Source of the DNA: Candidatus Sumerlaeaceae bacterium
Lineage (GTDB): Bacteria > Sumerlaeota > Sumerlaeia > Sumerlaeales > Sumerlaeaceae
NCBI GenBank assembly: GCA_019695055.1
Contig: JAIBAT010000031.1
Span: 1-64,000, forward strand
Length of the DNA stretch: 64,000 nucleotides
Direction: 5' to 3'
This document shows, in pieces, positions 1 to 8,253 of the stretch. The stretch's first letter is position 1. Every line of letters starts with the position of its first letter. The notes beneath the pieces were generated by a model. That model was not told the origin of the DNA. It made no database searches and saw nothing but the letters and a program-made list of their open reading frames with translations. The position numbers were made by a program, and so were the translations under genes.

Positions 1-12
1 AATGCTTTCTGC

Positions 13-84
13 AAAGCTTCACAATGTCACCTCGAAATGGGAACTGTAATCTGCAATTCGGTTTCTACGGCATTGTGAAGCTTT
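13..84. repeat. 14-bp perfect inverted repeat, 44-bp spacer
   Basis: AAAGCTTCACAATG at 13-26 is the exact reverse complement of 71-84. The pair lies in the 190 bp beyond the 3' end of the ABC permease gene, where I see no gene. The arms are long for chance, but the spacer is too long and no T-run follows, so a simple intrinsic terminator is unlikely. It could be the ends of a small intergenic repeat or a long hairpin at the end of the transcript. Confidence 0.6.
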
Positions 85-190
85 CTATTTTCTCTACTTA
101 CCACTCCGAAACCTTTAAACAGAAGTGGCAGGAATGCCCGCCCTCCTTTGAAGAAGCCAGGAGAAAATAGTGCCAGCCAAAGGCGCGGTG

Positions 191-1306
191 CTAGGAGCGG
201 AGCGATTGCACGGGGTCCATGCGGGCGGCGCGCCATGCGGGGTAGACGCTGCCGCCGATGCCGAGGATGAGAGCCGCGGCGCAGACCTGGATGACCTGCT
301 GGCTGCTGACCTGGACTTCCAGGAATCCGCGGGCCTGCGGGAAGCGCTGCAGCAGGGCGAGCAACTGGTATGACGCGGCGGCGCCGAGGACGCTGCCGGC
401 GGTGGACACCGCGAGACCTTCGATGATGACCATGGAGACGATACGGCGGGTGCTCCAGCCGACGGCGGTCAGGATGCCGATGTCGGCGCGGCGCTCGATG
501 ACGGACATCGTCACCGTGTTAAGTATGACCAGCAGCCCCATGATGATGGAAATGACCGAGTTCACCCACGCGGCGGAGTGGAGGAGCTGGAACATTTTGT
601 TGTCTTCCGTGATTTTGTTTGTCTCGTTGACCTGAAGGCCCGGGAATTTTGCCACAAGGGCTTTGTGGGTGGCCGTGGACTTTTCCCGATCCTCGGGGTG
701 GGTGATGCGGATGTGGAACACGGTGACCCTGCCGGGCCGCCCGAGCATTTGCTGCATGGTGGTCAGGTCCATCATGAGCAGGCTATTGTTCATGGCCCCG
801 GCAAAGCGCGATATGCCGCAGATGGTGAAGGGTTCGTTGTGGATTTCGATGGAGTCGCCCGCCTTTTTGCCAAGGGCCTCTGCGACGTTCGCGCCCAGCA
901 CGGCTTCGGGCTGGCCCTTGGCGGGCAGGCGCCCCGAGGACAGCGTGAGGGATTTCCAGATGTGGCAGCTCTCGGGAATCCCCGTGGCGATGACGGCTTG
1001 TTCGTCCTCCAGTTTTATGAAGTCGGTCATTTCGCCGCTGACTTCCTCCACGCCGGGAACGGCGCGGATTTCGGCGGCAAGGGATTCGTCGAGGGAACCG
1101 GTGAGCAGGTCCACGCTGTTGCGGCTGGTGGCCAGCATGTGGGTGCCGCGTTCGGAAAGGCTGTTGGTCCAGGCGTGCTCGAGGCCGTTGCACACGGCGA
1201 GGAGTGCCGTGAAGCTGCACACGGCGACGGCGATGCCGCCGACGGTGAAGGTCGTGCGCAGCGGGCGCTGGAGAAGGTTGCGGAGTGGGATGGCGGAGAA
1301 GATCAT
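191..1306 (-). CDS. ABC transporter permease, MacB/FtsX type
   Basis: This 371-aa membrane subunit belongs to a MacB/LolCE-type ABC exporter. One N-terminal membrane segment (about residues 15-40) is followed by a periplasmic MacB_PCD-like domain (about 45-240). Three more membrane segments form the FtsX domain (about 250-365), which contains the usual ERRADIGILTAVGWS-like coupling stretch. The start ATG overlaps the stop of the upstream ATPase gene as ATGA, so the two are translationally coupled. Transporters of this kind act mechanically on periplasmic or outer-membrane substrates (lipoproteins, peptides, antibiotics). The substrate here is unknown, and no MacA-like adaptor gene is adjacent. 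Confidence 0.9.
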   Translation of the reverse strand: MIFSAIPLRNLLQRPLRTTFTVGGIAVAVCSFTALLAVCNGLEHAWTNSLSERGTHMLATSRNSVDLLTGSLDESLAAEIRAVPGVEEVSGEMTDFIKLEDEQAVIATGIPESCHIWKSLTLSSGRLPAKGQPEAVLGANVAEALGKKAGDSIEIHNEPFTICGISRFAGAMNNSLLMMDLTTMQQMLGRPGRVTVFHIRITHPEDREKSTATHKALVAKFPGLQVNETNKITEDNKMFQLLHSAAWVNSVISIIMGLLVILNTVTMSVIERRADIGILTAVGWSTRRIVSMVIIEGLAVSTAGSVLGAAASYQLLALLQRFPQARGFLEVQVSSQQVIQVCAAALILGIGGSVYPAWRAARMDPVQSLRS

Positions 1307-2022
1307 TGGCCGGCCCCAAGCGCGGTGAGGCGGTTCGCGATGACGCGGCCATCGAGGATGCGGATGATGCGGGTGCAGCGCTGGGCGATTCTTTCGTCGT
1401 GGGTGACGATGACCAGCGCCGCGCCGTGGTCGCGGTGCATTTCGAGGAGGAGGCGAAGGACTTTCTCGGCGTTGGCGGAGTCGAGGTTGCCGGTGGGTTC
1501 ATCGGCGAGGATGAGCTGCGGTCCATTGGCAAGGCTGCGGGCGATGGCCACGCGCTGGCGCTCGCCACCGGAGAGTTCGCCGGGATAATGGTTGCAACGC
1601 GCACCAAGCCCCACGGCCGTGAGAAGCTGCGTGGAGCGCCGCGAGCGCTCGCCGGAGCTTGCCGCCACGCCCATCATCGGGACTTCGACGTTCTGGGCGG
1701 CGGTGAGCGTGGACAGCAGATGAAAGGACTGGAAGACGAGGCCGATGTTGCGGGCGCGGATGGAGGTCCAGTCGCGTTGGGATTTCGGGGCCTGGCCGCC
1801 GAACAGGATTTCGCCGGACGTGGGGCGGTCGAGCCCGCTGATGAGGTTAAGGAGTGTGGTCTTGCCGCTGCCGCTGGGGCCGATAATCGCAACCGATTCA
1901 CCTGCATGAAAAACCAGCGACACATCCTGGAGCGCTGTGACATGTTGCTTGTCGAAGCGACGCGTGACCGCGCGCAACTCCACGGCCGGCATCAAGGGCG
2001 CGGGAGTTGTCGGCACGGTCAT
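1303..2022 (-). CDS. ABC transporter ATP-binding protein, MacB/LolD type
   Basis: This 239-aa nucleotide-binding subunit powers the permease that follows. It shows Walker A GPSGSGKTT, the signature LSGGERQR and Walker B LILADEPTGNLD, the last typical of the LolD/MacB/FtsE class. The reading frame is open upstream to 2385. I take ATG 2022, just before the MPAVELRAVTRRF strand, because residues upstream of it do not look like ABC sequence. It ends in an ATGA overlap with the permease gene. A gene for a DUF5995 lipoprotein lies 40 bp upstream and may share the transcript. Confidence 0.92.
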   Translation of the reverse strand: MTVPTTPAPLMPAVELRAVTRRFDKQHVTALQDVSLVFHAGESVAIIGPSGSGKTTLLNLISGLDRPTSGEILFGGQAPKSQRDWTSIRARNIGLVFQSFHLLSTLTAAQNVEVPMMGVAASSGERSRRSTQLLTAVGLGARCNHYPGELSGGERQRVAIARSLANGPQLILADEPTGNLDSANAEKVLRLLLEMHRDHGAALVIVTHDERIAQRCTRIIRILDGRVIANRLTALGAGQ

Positions 2023-2062
2023 TTCGCGATTTTCGTCTGTCTGTACCACATGGACACAAAAG

Positions 2063-2980
2063 CTATTGGTGGCATGGCGGGCAATCAAGGCCTGAAAATG
2101 CGGGCGATGCCACGGGCCAAAGGCCGCGCTGCTCGATGCAAGCCAGCTGGCGCGCAAGCCATGGCATGTGGCAGCCAGGAGCAAGGAAGCGATTCGCCTG
2201 AGCCAGTGCGTAGGCCTCGATTTCGGCGGCCACACGATTGCGATCTGCAATTGTGGGGGCCGTGATAAGGCAGACGCCATGGCGCCACGCAATATTGCGT
2301 GCATGGCGGATCGCGGCAAGGACGACAGTTTCGTCAAGCCGCCCGCTGAGGGTTTCGATCTGGCGCAAGCCGGGTGCGTAATCACGGGCGACGCAATCCT
2401 GGATGTCGTCCACGATGGCTTCGAGGGAATGATTTACGGCAAGGAAGTCGCGGTAACGTATCGTTGGGTCGGGTTGAATGCCGGCCTGTTCGAGCGCGAA
2501 GGGAAGGTCGCGGTTGATATGGGCGCTGACCCCGAGGACGAGGTCTTCGAGCACGGTGACATGGTTCGATGCCGCAGCATCAAAGGAAGCGCGCCAGGCC
2601 GGAGGCACCCGGTCGAGGCAGCCGGACTGGTAGTTCAGGAGTGCGTCACGATAAAGATTGGCAAAGATAACGAGACCCCTGTCGGCCCATTTGCGATCAT
2701 GGAATAGGCCCGAGTGGATATCGGCGCGGATTTGGCGCGTGGTGACCAGGTAGGCCACCGCGAAGACGCCGCGCCGGTCGCCATTTCGGCGAAACTGGCG
2801 TTCGATGCTTGCGAGGCCTGCCTCCGAATTTGCGGGTGTTGTGAACTTTGGTGGAATACTTATGGATTTGGAGCTGACGGGATGGTGTGCCGGGGTGCGC
2901 GGGTGAATGGCGCATCCCGCGAGCAGAAGTGTGGCGCAGACTGAAACACCGCGCAGGGCCGACAGGACGGTTAATCCCAT
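2063..2980 (-). CDS. DUF5995-family lipoprotein
   Basis: This 305-aa protein has a lipoprotein signal peptide with lipobox LLAGC (Cys at about residue 22). The body carries features I associate with DUF5995: a GDRRGVFAVAYL segment, a PPAWRASFDAA segment, and the central motif LGVSAHINRDLP at about 150-161. The family is predicted to be helical and has no known activity, although the conserved AHINxDLP patch suggests a buried polar or metal site (inference). It sits between a small secreted protein gene and the ABC exporter genes on the same strand, with short gaps, so co-expression is plausible. Family assignment is from remembered motifs, not a search. Confidence 0.75.
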   Translation of the reverse strand: MGLTVLSALRGVSVCATLLLAGCAIHPRTPAHHPVSSKSISIPPKFTTPANSEAGLASIERQFRRNGDRRGVFAVAYLVTTRQIRADIHSGLFHDRKWADRGLVIFANLYRDALLNYQSGCLDRVPPAWRASFDAAASNHVTVLEDLVLGVSAHINRDLPFALEQAGIQPDPTIRYRDFLAVNHSLEAIVDDIQDCVARDYAPGLRQIETLSGRLDETVVLAAIRHARNIAWRHGVCLITAPTIADRNRVAAEIEAYALAQANRFLAPGCHMPWLARQLACIEQRGLWPVASPAFSGLDCPPCHQ

Positions 2981-2998
2981 TGCGCGGACTGTTGGTCC

Positions 2999-3229
2999 CT
3001 ATTCCACATGGAACAGGGGGGTCTCGACAGGCACCGCATTGAAACCATGTAATTGATAGCGCTCGGGCCGAATCCATTCCTGGGCCACAAGGGCTTTCTG
3101 CGGGGAGGGTTGGTCAGTTCCCGCCCATGCCCCGTCAGGGGAAAGGGGCGCCGCGGCGAAGGAGTGGGCGGCCGGCCACAACAGCGCCGCCGTCAAACAG
3201 CGGGTGAAACTTGAAACACGTCTATTCAT
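2999..3229 (-). CDS. small secreted protein of unknown function
   Basis: This 76-aa ORF has a clear N-terminal signal peptide (MNRRVSSFTRCLTAALL then AHSFAAAP, cleavage near residue 24), leaving a mature part of about 50 residues with no recognised motif. The frame extends 13 codons further to a TTG at 3268, but ATG 3229 places the signal peptide correctly. It ends 18 bp before the DUF5995 gene on the same strand, which supports a real gene in an operon. No Shine-Dalgarno is obvious. Function unknown. Confidence 0.55.
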   Translation of the reverse strand: MNRRVSSFTRCLTAALLWPAAHSFAAAPLSPDGAWAGTDQPSPQKALVAQEWIRPERYQLHGFNAVPVETPLFHVE

Positions 3230-3328
3230 TGGGTGTGCAATCCGCAGCCCTTCCGGTAAAAAAGGCAATAGAACATTTTGGCCGGGAAAAGTTCAACGGT
3301 CCCAGAAAGATACCGCCGCCCAGTGGCG

Positions 3329-4951
3329 TCAGTTCACGTCCGGGTCTTTGAGGTTGAGCGAAGCCGTGGTGCCGAAAACGTTGTTGGCGTCGTCACTGAT
3401 GCTCTGAGCGCGAGTCATGGTGGCCCCTGCGGCAGTATTGTTGAGGCTGAGGTAGCCCTGGAATGTGGAGCCGTAAATGCGGGCGTTGGCGTCGCAGTTG
3501 GTGCCATTAGAGCCCCAGATGCAGTTTTCCATGCGCCCGCTGAAGGCTCCGCCCCAAGGGCCAATCAACCGGCAGTGGTAGAGTTTGGCGCCGCTGGTTG
3601 ACCCTCCGCTGCCGAAAGAGTCGGTCAGGCCGGTACAGTTTATAAACATACCGTTGGCAACACCGTCGGCGCCGCCGAAGGAGTAGTCGCCGCCGTTGCA
3701 ATTTGTGAACGTTCCGCTCGCCGTGCCGGCACCTCCAAACGAGTAGTTACCGCCGGTGCAATTTGTGAACGTTCCGCTTGCCGTGCCGCCTTCGCCGCCA
3801 AAAGAGTGTGTGGTGCCTTTGCAGTTCGTGAAGGTTCCACTCGCGACGCCTCCGCCACCGAAGCCGTCAACGTCGGTTGACGTGCAGTTGGTGAAGGTGC
3901 CACTCGCAAGGCCCTGGTCGCCGCCGAACGCGGAGCGGCCGCCCGTACAGTCGATGAACGTCCCGGTCGCCGCGCCCAGGTACCCACCGAAGGCTTCGTT
4001 GCCGCCTTTGCAACCGGTGAACCTCCCGCTGGCCGTTCCCGATGAGCCGCCGAAGATATGATCGCCACCATCGCAGTCCTCGTAGGTACCCGAGTAGTTA
4101 ATGCCAACGCGCATGGCCCAGGCGTGCTGATTGTTCGATTCGAACTTGCAGTTTCGGATCACCGTGGCGGGCAGGTCGGACTCGGGAAAGTAGGCAGCGA
4201 GGCCGTGGGGAAAATAAACATAGGGAGGGCCGGACGTTTGGGTGCAATGCACGCGCAGGTTCTCCAGGCGCACGTTGTTTGCGGTTTGGCGAAGAACCCC
4301 GGTTGTAACCCCATTCGCCGTGCCAAGGCCGTAAATATACTGGTCGTCGCGGGCGCTGGAGATGCCCGCAATGTCCACAAATTCCGTGTCCATGACCAAT
4401 TGGTTTGTTCCCAAGTCGTAGTTGCCCGGCGCAACCAGCACGACGGCGCGGTTGTCCGCGGAAAGAGGCTGGCCGTGCGGTGTCAGCGCCTTTGCGCGGT
4501 TGTATGCCGCGATCAGGTTTGACCCATTGGTCGAGGCGCTGGCAGTTACTTCGGCAACAACATAAGCCGGGCCGGATGATGGCAGGGCGTTGAGCGCGAA
4601 GGCGACCGGTGTCACCCGTCTGCGGGGCGTCACGTCTGTTCCATCCACATTCGCGTTCAGCCAAACGCCGTTGGAGGCAAATATTGACGCCGGGATGAGG
4701 TTTCCGGGATCGTCGCCGACGTCGGTGGAGAAGACGCCGTTCACGGGAAGCACGGAATCCGTGTCGGAAAATCCGCCGCCGAGCTGGTTGCCACCACTGG
4801 CGGCATCCCAGAAGGTGAAGGTGACGTCCACAATGGAGTTGATGGGTTGGCCATTGCTGTCGGTAACCTTTGCCTCGTAGCTCAGGATGCCGGGAGTGGC
4901 GCCAGCCTGTAGCGAATACAGCAGGAAGGCCAGGGTGGCAAAACGTCTCAT
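3329..4951 (-). CDS. secreted Cys-ladder beta-helix repeat protein, copy 2
   Basis: This 540-aa paralogue of the upstream gene has a signal peptide (1-18), then an N-terminal module (about 20-120: LSYEAKVTDSNGQP, FTFWDAA, TPRRRVTPVAFALNA) that recurs at the front of many bacterial secreted structural proteins. A parallel beta-helix-like region follows. From about residue 285 to 430 a unit of about 20-24 residues recurs, each with the core TASGTFTNC then a Gly-rich SFGG turn. One Cys and one Phe per rung would stack as ladders. Its ATG overlaps the stop of the upstream copy by one base (TGATG), so the two are translationally coupled. Probable surface or matrix protein; no catalytic residues seen. 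Confidence 0.8.
   Translation of the reverse strand: MRRFATLAFLLYSLQAGATPGILSYEAKVTDSNGQPINSIVDVTFTFWDAASGGNQLGGGFSDTDSVLPVNGVFSTDVGDDPGNLIPASIFASNGVWLNANVDGTDVTPRRRVTPVAFALNALPSSGPAYVVAEVTASASTNGSNLIAAYNRAKALTPHGQPLSADNRAVVLVAPGNYDLGTNQLVMDTEFVDIAGISSARDDQYIYGLGTANGVTTGVLRQTANNVRLENLRVHCTQTSGPPYVYFPHGLAAYFPESDLPATVIRNCKFESNNQHAWAMRVGINYSGTYEDCDGGDHIFGGSSGTASGRFTGCKGGNEAFGGYLGAATGTFIDCTGGRSAFGGDQGLASGTFTNCTSTDVDGFGGGGVASGTFTNCKGTTHSFGGEGGTASGTFTNCTGGNYSFGGAGTASGTFTNCNGGDYSFGGADGVANGMFINCTGLTDSFGSGGSTSGAKLYHCRLIGPWGGAFSGRMENCIWGSNGTNCDANARIYGSTFQGYLSLNNTAAGATMTRAQSISDDANNVFGTTASLNLKDPDVN
3655..4075. repeat. degenerate tandem coding repeats (60-72 bp units)
   Basis: Within the gene, near-identical phrases encoding GTFTNC plus a Gly/Ser-Phe turn recur about every 60-72 bp (plus-strand reading contains gtgaacgttccgct-type cores). 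These are protein repeats. Unit length varies and they lie in frame, so this is not a CRISPR array. Such tracts can shrink or grow by recombination with the matching tract at 5280-5690. Confidence 0.75.
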
Positions 4952-6582
4952 CAGTTTACGCTCACATTTGCGTTCTCAACATTGAGCGCGGCGGCGCTCG
5001 TGCCGCCGAAAACGTTGTTGCCCTCGTTGGTGATATCCGTGGCGCGGGTCATTGTGACGCCGGCGGCTGTGTTGTTAAGGTCAATGGTTCCGGCGAAGGT
5101 GCAGCTGTAAATTCTGGCGTTGGCATTGCAGGTTATTCCGGGACCCCAGGTGCAGTTTTCCATCCGGCCACCGAAAGTTCCCGACCATACGCCAAGCAAC
5201 CGACAGCCAACGAGCTGGGCGCCGTTTGTGGAACCGCCACCGCCGAAGGAACCGGAAACGGCCGAGCAGTACTGGAATTTACCCGACGCATTGCCGCCCC
5301 CTCCACCAAAAGAGTCGGCTCCCCCGGTGCAATTCACGAAAGTTCCGCTCGCCGTGCCGGAATTGCCGCCGAAGGTGCCGTAAGGGGCGGTGCAGTTGGT
5401 AAACGTTCCGATTGCCGCGCCGCCATACCCGCCGAAGCTCGCGTAGTCTGCGGTGCAGTTGGTAAACGTTCCACTTGCCGTGCCGCCATACCCGCCGAAC
5501 GCCCCGACGGCGCCGGTGCAGTTGGTAAACGTACCGCTTGCTGTTCCGAAGGCGCCGAAGGATGAATTCCCGGCAGTGCAATTTGTGAACACCCCATTCG
5601 CCGTGCCGTCTTTTCCAAACGAATAATGACCAGCCGCGCAGTTGGTAAACGTCCCGCTCGCCGTGCCGCCAGCCATGCTGAAGCCTCCGCCGAAAGCATA
5701 TTGTCCGCCGGTGCACTTCTCGTAGGTCCCGGCATAGATGGCCCCCAGTCTCATGGACCAAGCTTGTGTGTCATTGGCTTCAAACGTGCAGTTCCGAATG
5801 ACAGACTGCGGGAAGCCGCCATCGGGAAAGTATGCCGCCGGATCGGAGGAGTTGTCCATTACAAGCCCGCTTGACCGAGTACAACGCACGCGCAGGTTTT
5901 CAATCCTCACGTCGTTCGCCGTCTGATGCAGGACGCCTGTACCGGCATCGTTGGCGGCCCCAAGGATGTACTGATCATCGCGAATGGAGGAGAGGCCAAT
6001 CACGTCCACGAATTCCGTGTCGAGTAGCAACTCACTTGTTCCGAGGTCGTAGTTGCCCGGCGGAACAATCACGGTGGCCCGATTCTGGGCGGAGAGCGCC
6101 TGCCCATGGGGCAACAGCGCCTTGGCGCGGTTGTAAGCCGCGAGGAGGTTTGTGCCGTTAGTGGCCGCGTTGTTTGTCACCTCGGTGATGGCATAGGCCG
6201 AGCCAAAGAGCGAGACGGCGTTCAGGGCATACCCGCTGGCAGCGATGCGGGTGCGGGGGGTTACGTCATTTCCCCCCACGTTCACGTTAAGCCAAACCGA
6301 ATCGGATGCAAAGACTGAGGCTGGGACGGGATTGCTGGGGTCGTCGCCGATGTTCGTGGAGCAGACGCCGTTGGCGGGAGTCACGGAATCAGTGTCGGAG
6401 AAACCGCCGCCGAGCTGGGTGCCCGAGGTGGCGGCGTCCCAGAAGGTGAAGGTGATGTTCACTGTGGAATTGAGGGGCAGACCGTTGCTGTCGGTCAGCT
6501 TGGCCTGGTAGTTAATAAGGCCCGGTGCGGCATGGGCCGACAGGGCGGAAAGCAATAGACTCAAGACGATCAAACGTCGCAT
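4951..6582 (-). CDS. secreted Cys-ladder beta-helix repeat protein, copy 1
   Basis: This 543-aa secreted protein is paralogous to the gene that follows it (same length, same order of parts). It has a signal peptide (1-18), the shared N-terminal module (INYQAKLTDSNGLP, TFTFWDAAT, TPRTRIAASGYALNA), then a beta-helix-like region (about 150-290). About eight rungs follow (about 295-470) with the core GTASGTFTNC and a Gly-rich turn. C-terminal to these both copies share a capping stretch (GGRMENCTWG, NNTAAGVTMTRA, NNVFGG). Each rung has a Cys preceded by Asn, the pattern expected for a stacked Asn/Cys ladder. The fold is inferred from the periodicity. Likely a surface fibre, adhesin or matrix component. 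Confidence 0.8.
   Translation of the reverse strand: MRRLIVLSLLLSALSAHAAPGLINYQAKLTDSNGLPLNSTVNITFTFWDAATSGTQLGGGFSDTDSVTPANGVCSTNIGDDPSNPVPASVFASDSVWLNVNVGGNDVTPRTRIAASGYALNAVSLFGSAYAITEVTNNAATNGTNLLAAYNRAKALLPHGQALSAQNRATVIVPPGNYDLGTSELLLDTEFVDVIGLSSIRDDQYILGAANDAGTGVLHQTANDVRIENLRVRCTRSSGLVMDNSSDPAAYFPDGGFPQSVIRNCTFEANDTQAWSMRLGAIYAGTYEKCTGGQYAFGGGFSMAGGTASGTFTNCAAGHYSFGKDGTANGVFTNCTAGNSSFGAFGTASGTFTNCTGAVGAFGGYGGTASGTFTNCTADYASFGGYGGAAIGTFTNCTAPYGTFGGNSGTASGTFVNCTGGADSFGGGGGNASGKFQYCSAVSGSFGGGGSTNGAQLVGCRLLGVWSGTFGGRMENCTWGPGITCNANARIYSCTFAGTIDLNNTAAGVTMTRATDITNEGNNVFGGTSAAALNVENANVSVN
5280..5690. repeat. degenerate tandem coding repeats (60-72 bp units)
   Basis: In-frame repeats encode the GTFTNC rungs of the first beta-helix protein. 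The plus strand shows the phrase gcagttggtaaacgt recurring at intervals of about 60-70 bp, with the intervening sequence also partly conserved. They are homologous to the tract at 3655-4075, giving two direct-repeat blocks about 1.6 kb apart that could recombine. Confidence 0.75.
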
Positions 6583-6673
6583 GGAAAAATCCTGTTTCGG
6601 ATAGGTGGTTAACGAACTTGGTTCGGAAGAGACTTAGACCGAATTTGAATTAATCAACCTAAAATGCCAGCGA

Positions 6674-7615
6674 CTAAGTGCGGGGGCGCTCGCTGTAGCG
6701 GGCAATGGCGACGGTGATGTTGTCGGTGCCACCGGCTTCGAGGGCCTGCTGGATTAGGGTTTTGCAGTTGGTGCGGGCTGGTCCGCCAGTCTTCAGAACT
6801 TCCGCAATGGCGGGCTCGGGCACCATGTTTGTCAGCCCGTCGGTGCAGACGAGGATGCAGTCGCCAAAATCGAGATGCATCTTGAGCAGTTGCGTGTCGA
6901 CTGGGCGTTCCGCGGCGGTGAGGGCGCCAGTAAGAACGTGGCGTTGCGGGTGGCGCTTTGCTGTTTCCGGGGTCAACTTACCGGCGTCGATAAGTCCCTG
7001 TACAAGTGTCTGGTCCCGGGTGACCCGCAACAACTCGCCGCCGCGAAAAAGATAGGCCCGGCTGTCGCCCACATGGGCCACGGTGAAGTCGAGGCCAAGG
7101 GATGCCACCACAGTCAGGGTGGTGCCCATGGATTCCGTGGTGGGGTAGCAAGCGGCGTAGTCGCCGAGGGCCTGCTGGATCTGGTCAAACCGCTCCCGCT
7201 GGCGTCGCAGGTGTTCCTCGGCGGCACCGGGAGTGGCGCGCATGATCCAGCCGGGGGTTTGCATGACCAGTTCGAGCAGGGTGCGGATGGCAAGCTTGCT
7301 GGCGACGTCGCCGGCGCGAGTCCCACCCATGCCGTCGGCCACGACCATCCCGTAGGCCGTTTCGCCGTAGTTGCGGGGAATGAAGTCCGCAGAAATGTTG
7401 GTGTCGAGGATGTCCAGGGACCGCTGGATATGGCCGACAAGGAAGTGGTCCTGGTTGGTGGCGCGCACCATGCCGCGGTGGGACGCACCGGCGATGTCGA
7501 CGGAAACATTTGCCGTCTGGCTTTCGTGAAAACGCCTGAGGACCTCGGGCGTCAGGAGAAATGGCGCCGTGTCGGCGTTCGCAAGGGCATCGGTTTTGCG
7601 GTCGGGTAAGGCCAT
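6674..7615 (-). CDS. PP2C-family Ser/Thr protein phosphatase
   Basis: This 313-aa protein is of the PPM/PP2C fold. It shows the metal-binding signatures RATNQDHF (near residue 55), VVADGMGG (about 93-100), HVGDSRAYLFRGGEL (about 175-190), CTDGLTN (about 255) and GGTDNITVA near the C terminus. There is no membrane segment or extra domain beyond a short N-terminal extension of about 40 residues. It should dephosphorylate Ser/Thr phosphoproteins in the cytoplasm, usually opposing Hanks-type kinases. No such kinase is in the window, though an FHA protein is encoded at 45.2 kb. ATG 7615 is preferred to an upstream TTG at 7654. The beta-helix genes lie 91 bp downstream. Confidence 0.92.
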   Translation of the reverse strand: MALPDRKTDALANADTAPFLLTPEVLRRFHESQTANVSVDIAGASHRGMVRATNQDHFLVGHIQRSLDILDTNISADFIPRNYGETAYGMVVADGMGGTRAGDVASKLAIRTLLELVMQTPGWIMRATPGAAEEHLRRQRERFDQIQQALGDYAACYPTTESMGTTLTVVASLGLDFTVAHVGDSRAYLFRGGELLRVTRDQTLVQGLIDAGKLTPETAKRHPQRHVLTGALTAAERPVDTQLLKMHLDFGDCILVCTDGLTNMVPEPAIAEVLKTGGPARTNCKTLIQQALEAGGTDNITVAIARYSERPRT

Positions 7616-7783
7616 GGTCGGGAAGAAACGCGCACAACATGGGGTGGTTTGCAAGAGTGAAGCGAGTTTACAACGCGGAAGAGAGTTGTTGCCGCGCCGG
7701 TGGGAAACATCCCATACTTGTGGGCAATATTGTTACAATTATGGCGGCGGGGTTCGGGGGGCGATGCGCCGGGAGGTCAGGGA

Positions 7784-8233
7784 ATGAAACGTCTGGGAAA
7801 TTGGGGTGATTTCTTGTTTCGGATTGCGGCAATTGCGGGAATGGCGTGCGTGCTGTCGGGGTGCGGCGGTTCGGCCAAGAAAGTGGAGTTGCCAAACGCT
7901 GTGATGGCCAAACAGGTGCCGGTTTACCCGGGGGCAAAGTTGGAGAGCCAGATGGGGGGCACAACGTCGGATGGTGTCGGAGGCCGCGAGATCACGAAGA
8001 GCATGTCGTGGTTTCTGAAGGTGAGCGATCCTCCGGAAAAGGTCGTGGAGTTTTACGAAAAGGAATGGTCCTCGGCAAGCAAGGGGCAAAACGATGACGG
8101 AGACACGGTCTTTGACGGGACTTTCGACGGCGCGGAATCGGAGGAGTCGCTTAAGGTTACCGTTAGGTCGGATGAAATCCAGATCACAGAGATTCTCAGC
8201 CCCAGCCGCGTGAAGGACCGGTACGACGACTGA
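7784..8233 (+). CDS. small lipoprotein of unknown function
   Basis: This 149-aa protein has a lipoprotein signal peptide ending in VLSGC (Cys about residue 23). The start ATG 7784 follows a strong GGAGGTCAGGGA ribosome site, deciding against upstream in-frame starts. The mature domain has the pattern VPVYPGAKL followed by FLKVSDPPEKVVEFYEKEW, which I have seen in many bacterial proteins in which a short alpha/beta domain predicts a pressure-like 'steps per residue' fold of unknown role. No catalytic motif. It is the only plus-strand gene between the PP2C and M50 genes and converges on the latter. Confidence 0.75.
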   Translation: MKRLGNWGDFLFRIAAIAGMACVLSGCGGSAKKVELPNAVMAKQVPVYPGAKLESQMGGTTSDGVGGREITKSMSWFLKVSDPPEKVVEFYEKEWSSASKGQNDDGDTVFDGTFDGAESEESLKVTVRSDEIQITEILSPSRVKDRYDD

Positions 8234-8253
8234 AAATCGGTAGAACTGGTTGC

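Noticed and set aside
578-1588. 336-aa plus-strand open frame over the ABC exporter genes
   Set aside because: It lies antisense to two clearly recognised ABC genes; its composition is that of a GC-rich shadow frame and it shows no family motif.
3655-5690. Periodic repeats resembling a CRISPR array
   Set aside because: The repeats are in frame, of variable length and encode GTFTNC protein rungs; spacers are not unique sequences and no cas genes are near.
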